This document shows, one piece after another, positions 41,395-49,390 of a DNA stretch of 64,000 bases. The position numbers and the translations under genes were made by a program. The notes under the pieces are model-generated. The model was not told the origin of the DNA, ran no database searches, and was given only the letters and a program-made list of their open reading frames with translations. The DNA comes from Anaerolineaceae bacterium (lineage in GTDB: Bacteria; Chloroflexota; Anaerolineae; Anaerolineales; Villigracilaceae), in assembly GCA_003598975.1 (NCBI GenBank), contig QZIJ01000136.1, positions 28,025-92,024 on the forward strand. Reading direction: 5' to 3'. How positions within the stretch are numbered: the first letter of the stretch is position 1; each line of letters starts with the position of its first letter.

Positions 41395-42089
41395 AACCAA
41401 TGCCCACCACTAGCCATCCATCTTTTATCCATGCCACCCTCGCCGTTGTCCGCAAGGACCTGACCGCCGAATTTCGTTCGCGCGAACTGCTCTCGGCCAT
41501 GCTGGTCTTTTCCTTGCTGGTCATCCTCATCTTTAATTTTGCGCTCGAACTCAACGTGAAGGAACGGCAATCCGTCACTGCAGGCGTTTTGTGGACCACC
41601 TTTGCCTTCGCGGGGACGCTGGGCCTCAACCGCTCGATGGCCGTGGAAAAAGACCGCGGCTGTCTCGATGGTCTCCTGCTCGCGCCGGTGGACCGTGCCG
41701 CCATCTACTTTGGCAAAGTCATCAGCAACCTGGCGTTCATGTTTATGGTGGAGGCCTTTGTGCTTCCCATCTACGCCGCGCTGTATAACGTCAACCTGTT
41801 TCACCCCGGGCTTTTACTCGTCATCCTGCTCGGTTCCATCGGCTACACCACAGTTGGGACGTTGCTCGCCAGCATGACGGTCCAGGCGCGGACGCGTGAT
41901 GTGCTCCTCCCCATCCTGCTGTTCCCGGTGGCGATTCCCGTTTTGCTGTCTGCCGTCAAAGCCAGCACGGGATTTTTGAACGGCGCGGACATGGCCGAGA
42001 TCTGGCCTCCGCTCAATCTGCTCATCGTCTACGATCTCATTTTCACGGCTGTTGCTTTCATGGTGTTTGATAATGTAGTTGAAGAGTAG
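41391..42089 (+). CDS. ccmB: Haem exporter permease CcmB
   Basis: This 232-residue protein has about six transmembrane helices and the CcmB landmarks 'RKDLTAEFRSRELLSAMLVFS', here starting near residue 21, 'LGLNRSMAVEKDRGCLDGLLLAP' nearby and 'LPILLFPVAIPVL'. It is the membrane partner of CcmA. The ATGA overlap with ccmA indicates coupling. Confidence 0.93.
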   Translation: MKPMPTTSHPSFIHATLAVVRKDLTAEFRSRELLSAMLVFSLLVILIFNFALELNVKERQSVTAGVLWTTFAFAGTLGLNRSMAVEKDRGCLDGLLLAPVDRAAIYFGKVISNLAFMFMVEAFVLPIYAALYNVNLFHPGLLLVILLGSIGYTTVGTLLASMTVQARTRDVLLPILLFPVAIPVLLSAVKASTGFLNGADMAEIWPPLNLLIVYDLIFTAVAFMVFDNVVEE

Positions 42090-42125
42090 TCTGTTCGTCG
42101 CCAGCCTGCTGTACTACTGGTCGGC

Positions 42126-42153
42126 AATCGTAAATCGCAAATTGTAAATCGAA
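42126..42153 (+). repeat. Heptamer array (AATCGTA type) before ccmC
   Basis: Four units, aatcgta, aatcgca, aattgta, aatcgaa, end directly at the ccmC ribosome-binding site. Confidence 0.72.
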
Positions 42154-42162
42154 GGAGTGTGT

Positions 42163-42855
42163 ATGACCCCAAAACCCGTTTTACTGAAAATTCTTGATTA
42201 CCTTTCCATCGTTCTTCTCGCCGTTGCCACATACCTCGCACTCGTCTATGCCCCGACGGAAGCTGTCATGGGCGATGTCCAGCGCGTCTTCTACTTCCAC
42301 ATCGGCACCGCCTGGGTCGGCCTGCTCGGCTTCGTCTTCGCCGCGGGACTCGGCATCGCCTACCTCGTCACCAAAGACATGAAATGGGATATCGTCGAAG
42401 TGGCCGCGGTCGAGATCAGCGTGGTGTTCTTCTTCATCACCATCGTGCTCGGCTCCGTCTGGGCGCGTCCCGCCTGGAACACCTGGTGGACGTGGGACCC
42501 GCGTCTTACCACCGCCGCCGTCACCGAACTCATCTACGTGGCCTACTTCATGCTCCGCGCCGGCATTGACGATCCTGAACGCCGCGCCCGCTTTGGCGCG
42601 GTCTACGCATTGCTCGGCGGTCTGAGCGCGCCCCTCACTTTCATGGCCATCCGTCTGTTCCGTTCCATCCATCCCGTTGTTATCGGCGCGGCCAACGAGA
42701 ACCAGGACAAAATGAACATGACCGGTGATATGCGCGTGGCCTTCTTCTTTGCCCTTTTCACCTTTACCGTTATTTTTATTGATATGTTCTGGAACCGCAT
42801 CCGCCTCGGCCAGTTGCAGGACAAGGTCGAGCAACTCAAACTCAAGGTGATGTAA
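42163..42855 (+). CDS. ccmC: Haem handling protein CcmC
   Basis: This 230-residue protein presents haem to CcmE. It has six transmembrane helices and the WWD domain 'WNTWWTWDPRLTTAAV' flanked by conserved histidines ('FYFHIGTAWVG' and 'FRSIHPVV'). AAGGAG (42152-42157) supports ATG 42163 over a GTG six bases earlier. ccmD follows two bases after the stop. Confidence 0.94.
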   Translation: MTPKPVLLKILDYLSIVLLAVATYLALVYAPTEAVMGDVQRVFYFHIGTAWVGLLGFVFAAGLGIAYLVTKDMKWDIVEVAAVEISVVFFFITIVLGSVWARPAWNTWWTWDPRLTTAAVTELIYVAYFMLRAGIDDPERRARFGAVYALLGGLSAPLTFMAIRLFRSIHPVVIGAANENQDKMNMTGDMRVAFFFALFTFTVIFIDMFWNRIRLGQLQDKVEQLKLKVM

Positions 42856-42857
42856 TC

Positions 42858-43010
42858 ATGGAATCCACTCCCGACACCTCCCAATACCTGATCCTCGGCT
42901 ACGCCGTCTTCTTCATCGTCAGCGCCATTTACCTCGTCAGCCTCTACGTCCGCAATCGCAGTCTTCAGCGCGACCTGGAGACGCTCGAAGGGTTGGACGC
43001 CGAAAAGTAG
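42858..43010 (+). CDS. ccmD: Small haem-export protein CcmD
   Basis: This 50-residue protein has a single transmembrane helix ('LILGYAVFFIVSAIYLVSLY', about residues 11-30) followed by a charged helical tail ('RNRSLQRDLETLEGLD'). Size, topology and place after ccmC match CcmD, which holds CcmC and CcmE together for release of holo-CcmE. Translation runs from ATG 42858 to TAG 43008-43010. Confidence 0.82.
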   Translation: MESTPDTSQYLILGYAVFFIVSAIYLVSLYVRNRSLQRDLETLEGLDAEK

Positions 43011-43027
43011 TCCGCGAAACATCCCCG

Positions 43028-43058
43028 GAGTCCGCTATAATGGTAGCGGACTCTTTTT
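43028..43058 (+). terminator. Terminator of the ccm cluster with TATAAT in its loop
   Basis: A perfect 9-base stem (43028-43036 with 43045-43053) is followed by T5 (43054-43058). TATAAT at 43036-43041 overlaps the loop and could be the -10 box of the next gene (ATG 43068), as in the terminator at 9491. Confidence 0.8.
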
Positions 43059-43067
43059 GATGAACGG

Positions 43068-44702
43068 ATGAAGACTCTTCCCCGGCAGATTCCCCTCTTT
43101 TGGCCGATCAGCCTCCTGGTCGCGTTGGTAGCGCTTCTTTTCGTGACCTCGGCCGGGTCTGCCGCGCCCGCGCCTCCTCCTGGCCCGGACCGCTACAAGG
43201 TCATGAACGTTAAATATACGGCCTACGAGTGGTACATGGCCACTTTCAAGTTGAATCAGATCGTCTGCAAGATCGTGGTGGATTATGAGGGCATGCCCAC
43301 CCTTGAAGATGTTTACCTTGACTGCGGCCAGGAACTGACCGACGAATGGGTGGCGCAACCCCCCTGCGTAAAAGTGGAAAAGGTCAACCGTTGCAAGGGG
43401 TATTACATCTTCCTGGCGGGCGAGCATCCCGAAGAAAAAGATGTGGCCGTGGAATTGCCTGCGCCCGTCGTCTGGCTGGATGTGACCGATTGTCTGGCCG
43501 TTTCGTCCCTGGCTACCAGCGTCTGCGAGTACCTCCCCAAACTGGTTTTAACCGCGCAGGAGCCCCTGCCCGAACACCAGATCACCCGCGTGGAGGGAAG
43601 ACTCAACGGGCAAAGTTTTTCCTGCGAGGGTGATACCTGTGTTGTTGAGTTGCAACCTACCAACGAAGACGGGGTGCTGTTGGAGTTTTGGGCCTATTCC
43701 ACCTATGGCGATAGCAGCAAAAAATTCATTGCCCAGGTACGCGTCACCGAGACGAATTTTGGCAATCCCGATTCCACTTCCTGGTTTGTGGATGTGCGCT
43801 CCAGCCAGTGGAAAGGTGTGGAAATTGCCAGTTGCGCCGAAACCTGGCAGGTCTTCCCGCCGGTTGGCGGACCGCCCGCCTGGCTCTCGACCCCCAACCA
43901 TGTCAGCGGATTATCCAGCAACATTCCTTATAATTATCTGGCCGCGAATCTTATTCGTCAGGGAGTTGTGGATGTAAGTGCCTGTCCAGATGGAGGTTTG
44001 CTGCCAGATGACGTGGGTGCCAGTGAGTGTGGATTGGAAGCGGCCCGCGATGCAGTGGGCGCGTGGCAGAACCGATTCGACAGCCTGATTCTGGACGTGG
44101 CGCATAAGACGGGCGTTCCGGCCCAGATGCTCAAGAATCTCTTTGCCCGGGAAAGCCAGTTTTGGCCGGGCACGGTCCTGCCCGGCGGCGATACTGGGCT
44201 TGGGCAGATCACTGACCAGGGCGCGGACACCACTTTTTTGTGGAATCCCTCCTTCTATAATTCTTTCTGCTCGCTCGTGCTTTCCGATGATGCCTGCGGC
44301 GCGGGCTATATGAACCTGGAGCAGAACCAGCAGGAAATATTGCGCTTCGCCCTCGTCAACAGCGTGAACGCCACCTGCGCGGACTGTCCGCTGGGAATTG
44401 ATCTCGAACGCGCCGAGTATAGTGTGTCGGTCTTTGCACATACCTTAATGGCAAATTGTCAGCAGGCTTCGCAAGTGGTTTGGAACTATTCTGAAAAGAA
44501 AATGCCCGGTCAGTTGGATATTTCCTACGAGGATATGTGGAAGTTCACCCTCGTCAATTACAACGCTGGTGGGGGATGCCTTGCAGAAGCGTTACAGCAA
44601 TCCTACAGCAATGGCGAAGACCTGACGTGGGAAAATGTTTCGCCACATCTTGCTCCCGCCTGCCGGGCGGCAATTGGGTATGTGGAAGATATCAGTCAAT
44701 AA
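43068..44702 (+). CDS. Secreted protein with lytic-transglycosylase-like C-terminal domain
   Basis: This 544-residue protein has a signal peptide (about residues 1-30), an unrecognised cysteine-containing N-terminal region (about 35-300), and a C-terminal region resembling SLT lysozyme-like domains: 'LKNLFARESQFWPG' with a candidate catalytic Glu, 'GDTGLGQIT', and 'FTLVNYNAGGG'. It may cleave peptidoglycan during wall remodelling, perhaps to place large envelope complexes. The N-terminal region and the many cysteines (possible disulfides) are not explained. It is followed by a strong terminator, so it is monocistronic. Confidence 0.72.
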   Translation: MKTLPRQIPLFWPISLLVALVALLFVTSAGSAAPAPPPGPDRYKVMNVKYTAYEWYMATFKLNQIVCKIVVDYEGMPTLEDVYLDCGQELTDEWVAQPPCVKVEKVNRCKGYYIFLAGEHPEEKDVAVELPAPVVWLDVTDCLAVSSLATSVCEYLPKLVLTAQEPLPEHQITRVEGRLNGQSFSCEGDTCVVELQPTNEDGVLLEFWAYSTYGDSSKKFIAQVRVTETNFGNPDSTSWFVDVRSSQWKGVEIASCAETWQVFPPVGGPPAWLSTPNHVSGLSSNIPYNYLAANLIRQGVVDVSACPDGGLLPDDVGASECGLEAARDAVGAWQNRFDSLILDVAHKTGVPAQMLKNLFARESQFWPGTVLPGGDTGLGQITDQGADTTFLWNPSFYNSFCSLVLSDDACGAGYMNLEQNQQEILRFALVNSVNATCADCPLGIDLERAEYSVSVFAHTLMANCQQASQVVWNYSEKKMPGQLDISYEDMWKFTLVNYNAGGGCLAEALQQSYSNGEDLTWENVSPHLAPACRAAIGYVEDISQ

Positions 44703-44720
44703 CTGAGGCGAATATGAACC

Positions 44721-44753
44721 AAACGGAGACGGATAACCGCCTCCGTTTTTTTT
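44721..44753 (+). terminator. Intrinsic terminator
   Basis: An 8-base stem (44721-44728 with 44741-44748), extended inside by cgg/ccg, is followed by a run of T to 44753. The remaining gap to 44895 is strikingly AT-rich compared with its surroundings. Confidence 0.88.
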
Positions 44754-44859
44754 TATCCCTAACCTGCCCCCTGATAATTATTGATAAGTAAATCGAATAG
44801 ATGCACATTATTTCCATCACTTGTTTATATATGGGAATACCTTAGAATCATAGTATGAA

Positions 44860-44877
44860 TTGTGAAATAATACACAA
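44860..44877. promoter_or_regulatory. Palindromic operator candidate upstream of the extKL-like gene
   Basis: TTGTG-N8-CACAA is a perfect palindrome with 5-base half-sites, 18 bases before the start codon. It resembles operators of Crp/HcpR-type regulators (TTGTGA…TCACAA). Its position near the start suggests repression or a promoter overlap. Confidence 0.45.
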
Positions 44878-44895
44878 AATGTTATGTGAGGAACT

Positions 44896-46425
44896 GTGAA
44901 AACAAAATTTACCAGCCTGCTATTTACCCTCATTTTCCTGCTGTCGGCCTGTGCGCCGGCCGCGACCTCTTCCCCCGTCGAGACGGAAACGCCCGTTGAA
45001 ACCGAACCCGCCATCGAGATCCCGACCGAAGCCGAAGCGGCCGCGAGCGAATGTCTCGCCTGTCATACGGATAAACAGCGTCTGATTGATACCGCCGCGC
45101 CGGTGGTGGAAGCGGAGGCTGAATCCAAAGGCGTTGGCTGAGGGGGCGATGTGGCTCCGTTGGAGCCATGGGAAAAGGCCATCGTGGACGCCGAGAAGTT
45201 CCTTGCCACGGATCACGGAAAGATCGCCTGTACCGAATGTCACAGCGGCGCGTCAACAGCGACTGAGAAGGCGGCCGCACACGAGGGGCTGATCGCCAGC
45301 CCAAGTGCGCAGGCCGGTGAATTCTGCGGCGAATGTCACGAAGAACAGACTGCCTCGTATGACAATGCCCTGCACAATACACAGGCAGGCTATTGGACCG
45401 CGATCGATGCGCGCGCAGGCGACATGCCCGAGAATCATCCCGCCCTGGAAGAGATGTTTGGCAATCACTGTGCCACCTGTCACACCACCTGTGGCGAGTG
45501 CCACGTGGCCCAGCCAGAAAACGTGGGTGGTGGTTTGTTCAGCGGGCATGTGTTCGAGAAGACCCCGCCGATGACGCGCTCCTGCACGGCCTGTCATGGA
45601 AGCCGCGTGGGAAATGAGTACCTCGGCAAGAACGAGGGTATTCCCGGCGATGTGCATTTCCGCGAAGGCCGCATGAGTTGCGTCAAGTGTCACGAGGGCG
45701 CAGACTTGCACGGCACGGCGGATGCCACAGCCGCGGCAGATCACCGCTTGAGCGGCGCGGAAGACCCGAAGTGCGTGGATTGCCATCCCACGGCCGCGCC
45801 GGGCGGGGATGAAAATCCGATGCACCAGGCGCATGGCGAAAAACTTTCATGCCAGGTCTGTCACTCGGTCACTTACACGAGTTGCGATAACTGTCATGTG
45901 GCTGTCAGCGAGACCAGCGGCAATCCGTATTTTGAAACCGATGCCACGTATCACACCTTCCTGATCGGGCGCAACCCCACTCAGTCGGAAGACCGCCCCT
46001 ATGCTTTCGTTCCCGTACGGCATGTGCCTGCCTCACCCACTGCTTATGATTTCTACGGCGAGAACCTGCTCCCGAATTTCGATGCCCGTCCCACTTGGCT
46101 CTATTCTACGCCGCACAACATTCAACGCAAAACGCCGCAGAATGCATCCTGCGCGGCCTGTCACGGAAACGCGGATCTCTTCCTGACCGTGGACAAGGTG
46201 AGCGAATCCGAACTGGCGGCCAACGCCTCGGTCATCGTGAACCTTCTGCCGCCTCCCGTTGAACTGATCTTCGCGGCCCCGAAGATGCCCGCCGACCATG
46301 CCGAGCACGTCTCTGATACTTGCGTGGCCTGCCATGCAACTGGCATCCGCGAAGCGCCCATCTTCCCTGAAGACCACGCGGCCTACACCGACGAAAATTG
46401 CACCGGTTGTCACAAGTCACAATAA
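44896..46425 (+). CDS. extKL: 13-heme lipoprotein cytochrome, candidate selenoprotein (ExtKL-like)
   Basis: Read through one in-frame TGA at 45139-45141 this is a 509-residue protein with the TGA at position 82. The start is GTG 44896 with GAGG at 44887-44890. It has a lipoprotein signal (Cys in 'LLSACAPA'), an acidic linker and 13 CxxCH motifs, one before the TGA and twelve after it. The part after the TGA has no signal peptide of its own, and haem can only be attached outside, so it must be made as one chain. A SECIS-like hairpin begins nine bases after the TGA, pointing to selenocysteine ('GVG-U-GGDVAP'). In databases ExtKL is described as a multiheme (seleno)protein of the Geobacter ext operon, with a rhodanese partner; the next gene here is a rhodanese protein. 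A split pair or a pseudogene is the alternative. Confidence 0.75.
45150..45170 (+). promoter_or_regulatory. Candidate bacterial SECIS hairpin
   Basis: Directly downstream of the in-frame TGA, bases 45152-45158 and 45162-45168 form a perfect 7-base stem (tggctcc / ggagcca), extended by two G-U pairs to 45150 and 45170. The apical loop is GTT, with the G-U that SelB reads. The loop starts 17 bases after the TGA, within the spacing known for bacterial SECIS elements. Confidence 0.65.
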
Positions 46426-46469
46426 TGGGACTTGATAATTTACAAAATCTTCCTAAAGGAGAAGAAAAA

Positions 46470-48176
46470 ATGTCCAAGAAGTTTTCAATGTTGTTCGGAT
46501 TGCTGGTGATTTTCAGCATGATCCTGAGCGCCTGCGGCGCCCCCGCCGCGGAGCCCGTTGTCGAGACGGAGGCCCCCGTCGTTGTCACCGAAGCGTCTGT
46601 GGTCGAGACAGGTCCCGACGCGCAGGCCCTGTTCACCGAACTCACCGCTAGCCTGACGCCCGACAATGGCTTTGGCTCCGTCAGCGCCGCCAAACTTAGT
46701 GAAGAACTGGTTGAAAAGCCGCCATTCCTGCTGGATGTGCGCGAGGCCTCTGAACTCGAAGCCGATGGCTACATCGAAGGCGCGGTCAATATTCCGGTGC
46801 GCGAAGTCCTCAACAACCTGGATAAACTGCCCACTCTCGATGAACCGATCGTGGTCTACTGCGCTTCCGGTCATCGCGGCGCGATGGTAATGTCGGCCCT
46901 CAAACTGTTGGGCTACACGGATGTCCGCAACCTCGGCGGCGGCACCGGCGCGTGGAAGAAAGCCAGCCTGCCCCTCGTGACTGGTGTACCTGAAGCCCCC
47001 GCCGTTCTCAACAGCGCCGCAATCGTGGAAGACCAGGCACTGTTCGAGATGCTCAATGGCTTCCTGACCGGCCTGCCCGAAGGTTTCTACTCGGTCAAAT
47101 CCGACAAACTGGCCGAAGAGTTGGTTGACGCCGCTCCCGTTATCATTGACGTTCGCACAACCGCCGACTGGGACAAGGATGGCTATATCGAAGGCGCCAT
47201 CAACATCCCGTTCAATGATTTCTTCACCAGCCTTGATCAACTGCCTGCCAAGGACGCGAATATCGTTGTCTATTGCGCTTCTGGTCATCGCGGCGCCATC
47301 ATCATGATGGCCATGCGCCTGATGGGTTATGAGAACGTCCGCAACCTGGCCGGTGGCCTCGGCGCCTGGAAGACCGCCAACATGCCCGTCGTTGGTTGGG
47401 TCAACTGGCCGACCGTCTGGGGTGAATATCTCACTGCCATCCCCGAAGGCTACTACACAATCAAAGCCCCGGATCTGAACACCGCCCTTGCTGAGAGTGC
47501 TCCCTTCCTGCTGGATGTGCGCGAAGCCTCCGAAATTGAAGCCGATGGTTATATCGCTGGCGCGGTCAACATCCCCGTGCGTGAAGTCCTCGCCAATCTG
47601 GATAAACTTCCCGCGCTGGACCAGCCCATCGTGGTCTACTGCGCCTCCGGCCACCGTGGCGCGATGGTGATGGCCGCCCTGCAATTCATGGGCTACACCG
47701 ATGTCAAGAACCTAGGCGGTGGAATTGGCGCCTGGAAGAAAGCCGAACTGGCCCTTGAGACGGGCGCTCCCTCCGCCCCCGTGGCTGGAACCGCTCCCGA
47801 AGTAGACGCCACCCGTCTCGCCAACCTGAACAAATTCCTCTCCGAACTGCCCGATGGCTTCTATACCGTCAGAGCCGCGGACTTGAATGTGGAATTGACC
47901 GGCACGCCCGTTCCGTTCATTCTCGATGTCCGCACGGCAGATGAGTACGCGACTGGTTACATTGAAGGCGCGATCAACATTGACATCCACGATGTCCCCG
48001 CCAACCTTGCCAGCCTGCCCGCCGACAAGGCCGCTCCCATTGTGGTGCTGTGCGCCTCCGGTCATCGCGGTGCCCTGGTCATGATGTACCTGCGCATGAT
48101 TGGTTACACCAATGTCCGCAACCTCGGTGGCGGCATGGGTGCCTGGACAAGCGCGGAATTGCCTGTTGTAAAGTAA
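46470..48176 (+). CDS. Lipoprotein with four rhodanese domains (ExtH-like)
   Basis: This 568-residue lipoprotein (Cys in 'LSACGA', residue about 21) carries four rhodanese domains, each with the active-site loop C-A-S-G-H-R-G-A, at Cys131, Cys269, Cys391 and Cys528. Rhodaneses move sulfane sulfur, and related proteins bind selenium or tellurium. Domains 1 and 3 are most alike, indicating internal duplication. AAAGGAGAAG (46454-46463) supports ATG 46470. It follows the cytochrome by 44 bases and has its own terminator after it. A multi-rhodanese lipoprotein beside an ExtKL-like cytochrome matches ExtH of the ext operon. The catalytic substrate is not known. Confidence 0.85.
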   Translation: MSKKFSMLFGLLVIFSMILSACGAPAAEPVVETEAPVVVTEASVVETGPDAQALFTELTASLTPDNGFGSVSAAKLSEELVEKPPFLLDVREASELEADGYIEGAVNIPVREVLNNLDKLPTLDEPIVVYCASGHRGAMVMSALKLLGYTDVRNLGGGTGAWKKASLPLVTGVPEAPAVLNSAAIVEDQALFEMLNGFLTGLPEGFYSVKSDKLAEELVDAAPVIIDVRTTADWDKDGYIEGAINIPFNDFFTSLDQLPAKDANIVVYCASGHRGAIIMMAMRLMGYENVRNLAGGLGAWKTANMPVVGWVNWPTVWGEYLTAIPEGYYTIKAPDLNTALAESAPFLLDVREASEIEADGYIAGAVNIPVREVLANLDKLPALDQPIVVYCASGHRGAMVMAALQFMGYTDVKNLGGGIGAWKKAELALETGAPSAPVAGTAPEVDATRLANLNKFLSELPDGFYTVRAADLNVELTGTPVPFILDVRTADEYATGYIEGAINIDIHDVPANLASLPADKAAPIVVLCASGHRGALVMMYLRMIGYTNVRNLGGGMGAWTSAELPVVK

Positions 48177-48194
48177 ATCTGAATGGATAACAAA

Positions 48195-48227
48195 ACTGCC
48201 CGCGGGATACCTCGCGGGCAGTTTTTT
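48195..48227 (+). terminator. Intrinsic terminator after the rhodanese gene
   Basis: A perfect 10-base GC-rich stem (48195-48204 with 48213-48222) is followed by T6. It ends the cytochrome-rhodanese operon. The remaining gap to 48351 is AT-rich with no gene seen. Confidence 0.93.
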
Positions 48228-48351
48228 CTGGGGGGCCTGCCCTATGTGGTCATATGAAATCATTGACGATTATCACTAGCCAGATGTATGACAAGGACTT
48301 ATTCTTGTGGCAAATCCTCATTACAATTACTTATCTACAAGAGAGCAGAAA

Positions 48352-49299
48352 ATGGTTGAACTATCCACCTTGCGCGTCTTTTTGGCCGCGGCTGAGGAAA
48401 AAAATTTTAGCCGCGCGGCAGTGCGCCTGCACATGTCCCAGTCAGCTGTCAGCCAGAATATCCAGGCGATTGAACGCGCCTACAATGTGGAACTCTTCCT
48501 GAGGCGCGGCCGCTCCATCGTCCTGAGCGAGGCGGGACAGGCTCTCCTTCCGATGGCGCGCGAAGTCATGCGCGCCGCGCGCCTGATGGAAGATGGCTTG
48601 CAGGAGGTTAATAACCAGATTGGGGGAGAGTTGCTGATCGGTTGCTCCACCTCGGCGGGAAAATACCTCATGCCTGCCCTGCTTTCCACGTTCCAACAGC
48701 AATATCCAGCCGTTCATCCGCGTGTCAAAATTTTCGGACGCGAGGGCGTGTACGAACGCCTGCTCAACCAGATCATTCCCTTTGGCGTGGCCAGCAAACA
48801 TTTCGATCACCGTGACCTGGAATGTATGCCGCTCTTCGACGACCACATCTACCTGATCGTCCCTATCAACCATCCCTGGGCCACCTACGGGCGTGCCACG
48901 CCAGACGACCTGCTGGACCAGCCAGTCATTATGCGCGAAGAAATCTCTGGGACTTGCGAGACCGTGTTGGAAAACCTGAAAGGCTATGGCATCACGCCTG
49001 ATATGCTCAATGTGGTCATGGAGTTGGGCAATCCCGAAGCCATCGAAATGGCGGTGGAACGCGGCGTGGGAATCGCCTTCGTCTCTGAAATGGTGGCGGC
49101 GCGCGGCCTGGCCTTTGGCCGCGTGAAAAAAGTGGAATTGGAGGGCCTGGATCTGCACCGTACCGTTCACATGGGACGCAACATCCATTACCCGTTCACG
49201 CGGGCGCAGAGTCTATTTTGGGAATTTGCCAAAGCCCAACACGAAAAACTGAACACGGAAATTTGGGATAGCCTGGTCAATTTTGCCGTCATTGATTGA
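48352..49299 (+). CDS. LysR-family transcriptional regulator
   Basis: This 315-residue protein has the N-terminal LysR winged HTH ('FLAAAEEKNFSRAAVRLHMSQSAVSQ' pattern, residues about 6-32) and a C-terminal effector-binding domain (about 90-300) with 'ELLIGCSTSAGKYLMPALL'. Such regulators respond to small co-inducers and usually control adjacent genes. The energy-metabolism genes downstream start 91 bases away in the same direction, and the rhodanese operon is upstream. An alternative GTG at 48307 would add 15 residues; 48352 fits the family start. Confidence 0.9.
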   Translation: MVELSTLRVFLAAAEEKNFSRAAVRLHMSQSAVSQNIQAIERAYNVELFLRRGRSIVLSEAGQALLPMAREVMRAARLMEDGLQEVNNQIGGELLIGCSTSAGKYLMPALLSTFQQQYPAVHPRVKIFGREGVYERLLNQIIPFGVASKHFDHRDLECMPLFDDHIYLIVPINHPWATYGRATPDDLLDQPVIMREEISGTCETVLENLKGYGITPDMLNVVMELGNPEAIEMAVERGVGIAFVSEMVAARGLAFGRVKKVELEGLDLHRTVHMGRNIHYPFTRAQSLFWEFAKAQHEKLNTEIWDSLVNFAVID

Positions 49300-49390
49300 G
49301 GTATACTGACACCCATTCACCCCACCCACCTGCCGCCCCGCGCGCAACACAACGTGGGGCATTCTAAAAGGGAGGGGGTATGGAGAAGCC

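Noticed and set aside
44896..45141. Stand-alone 81-residue monohaem lipoprotein followed by a separate cytochrome gene
   Set aside because: The downstream frame has no export signal although it needs export for haem attachment, and a SECIS-like hairpin follows the TGA. Kept only as the alternative explanation.
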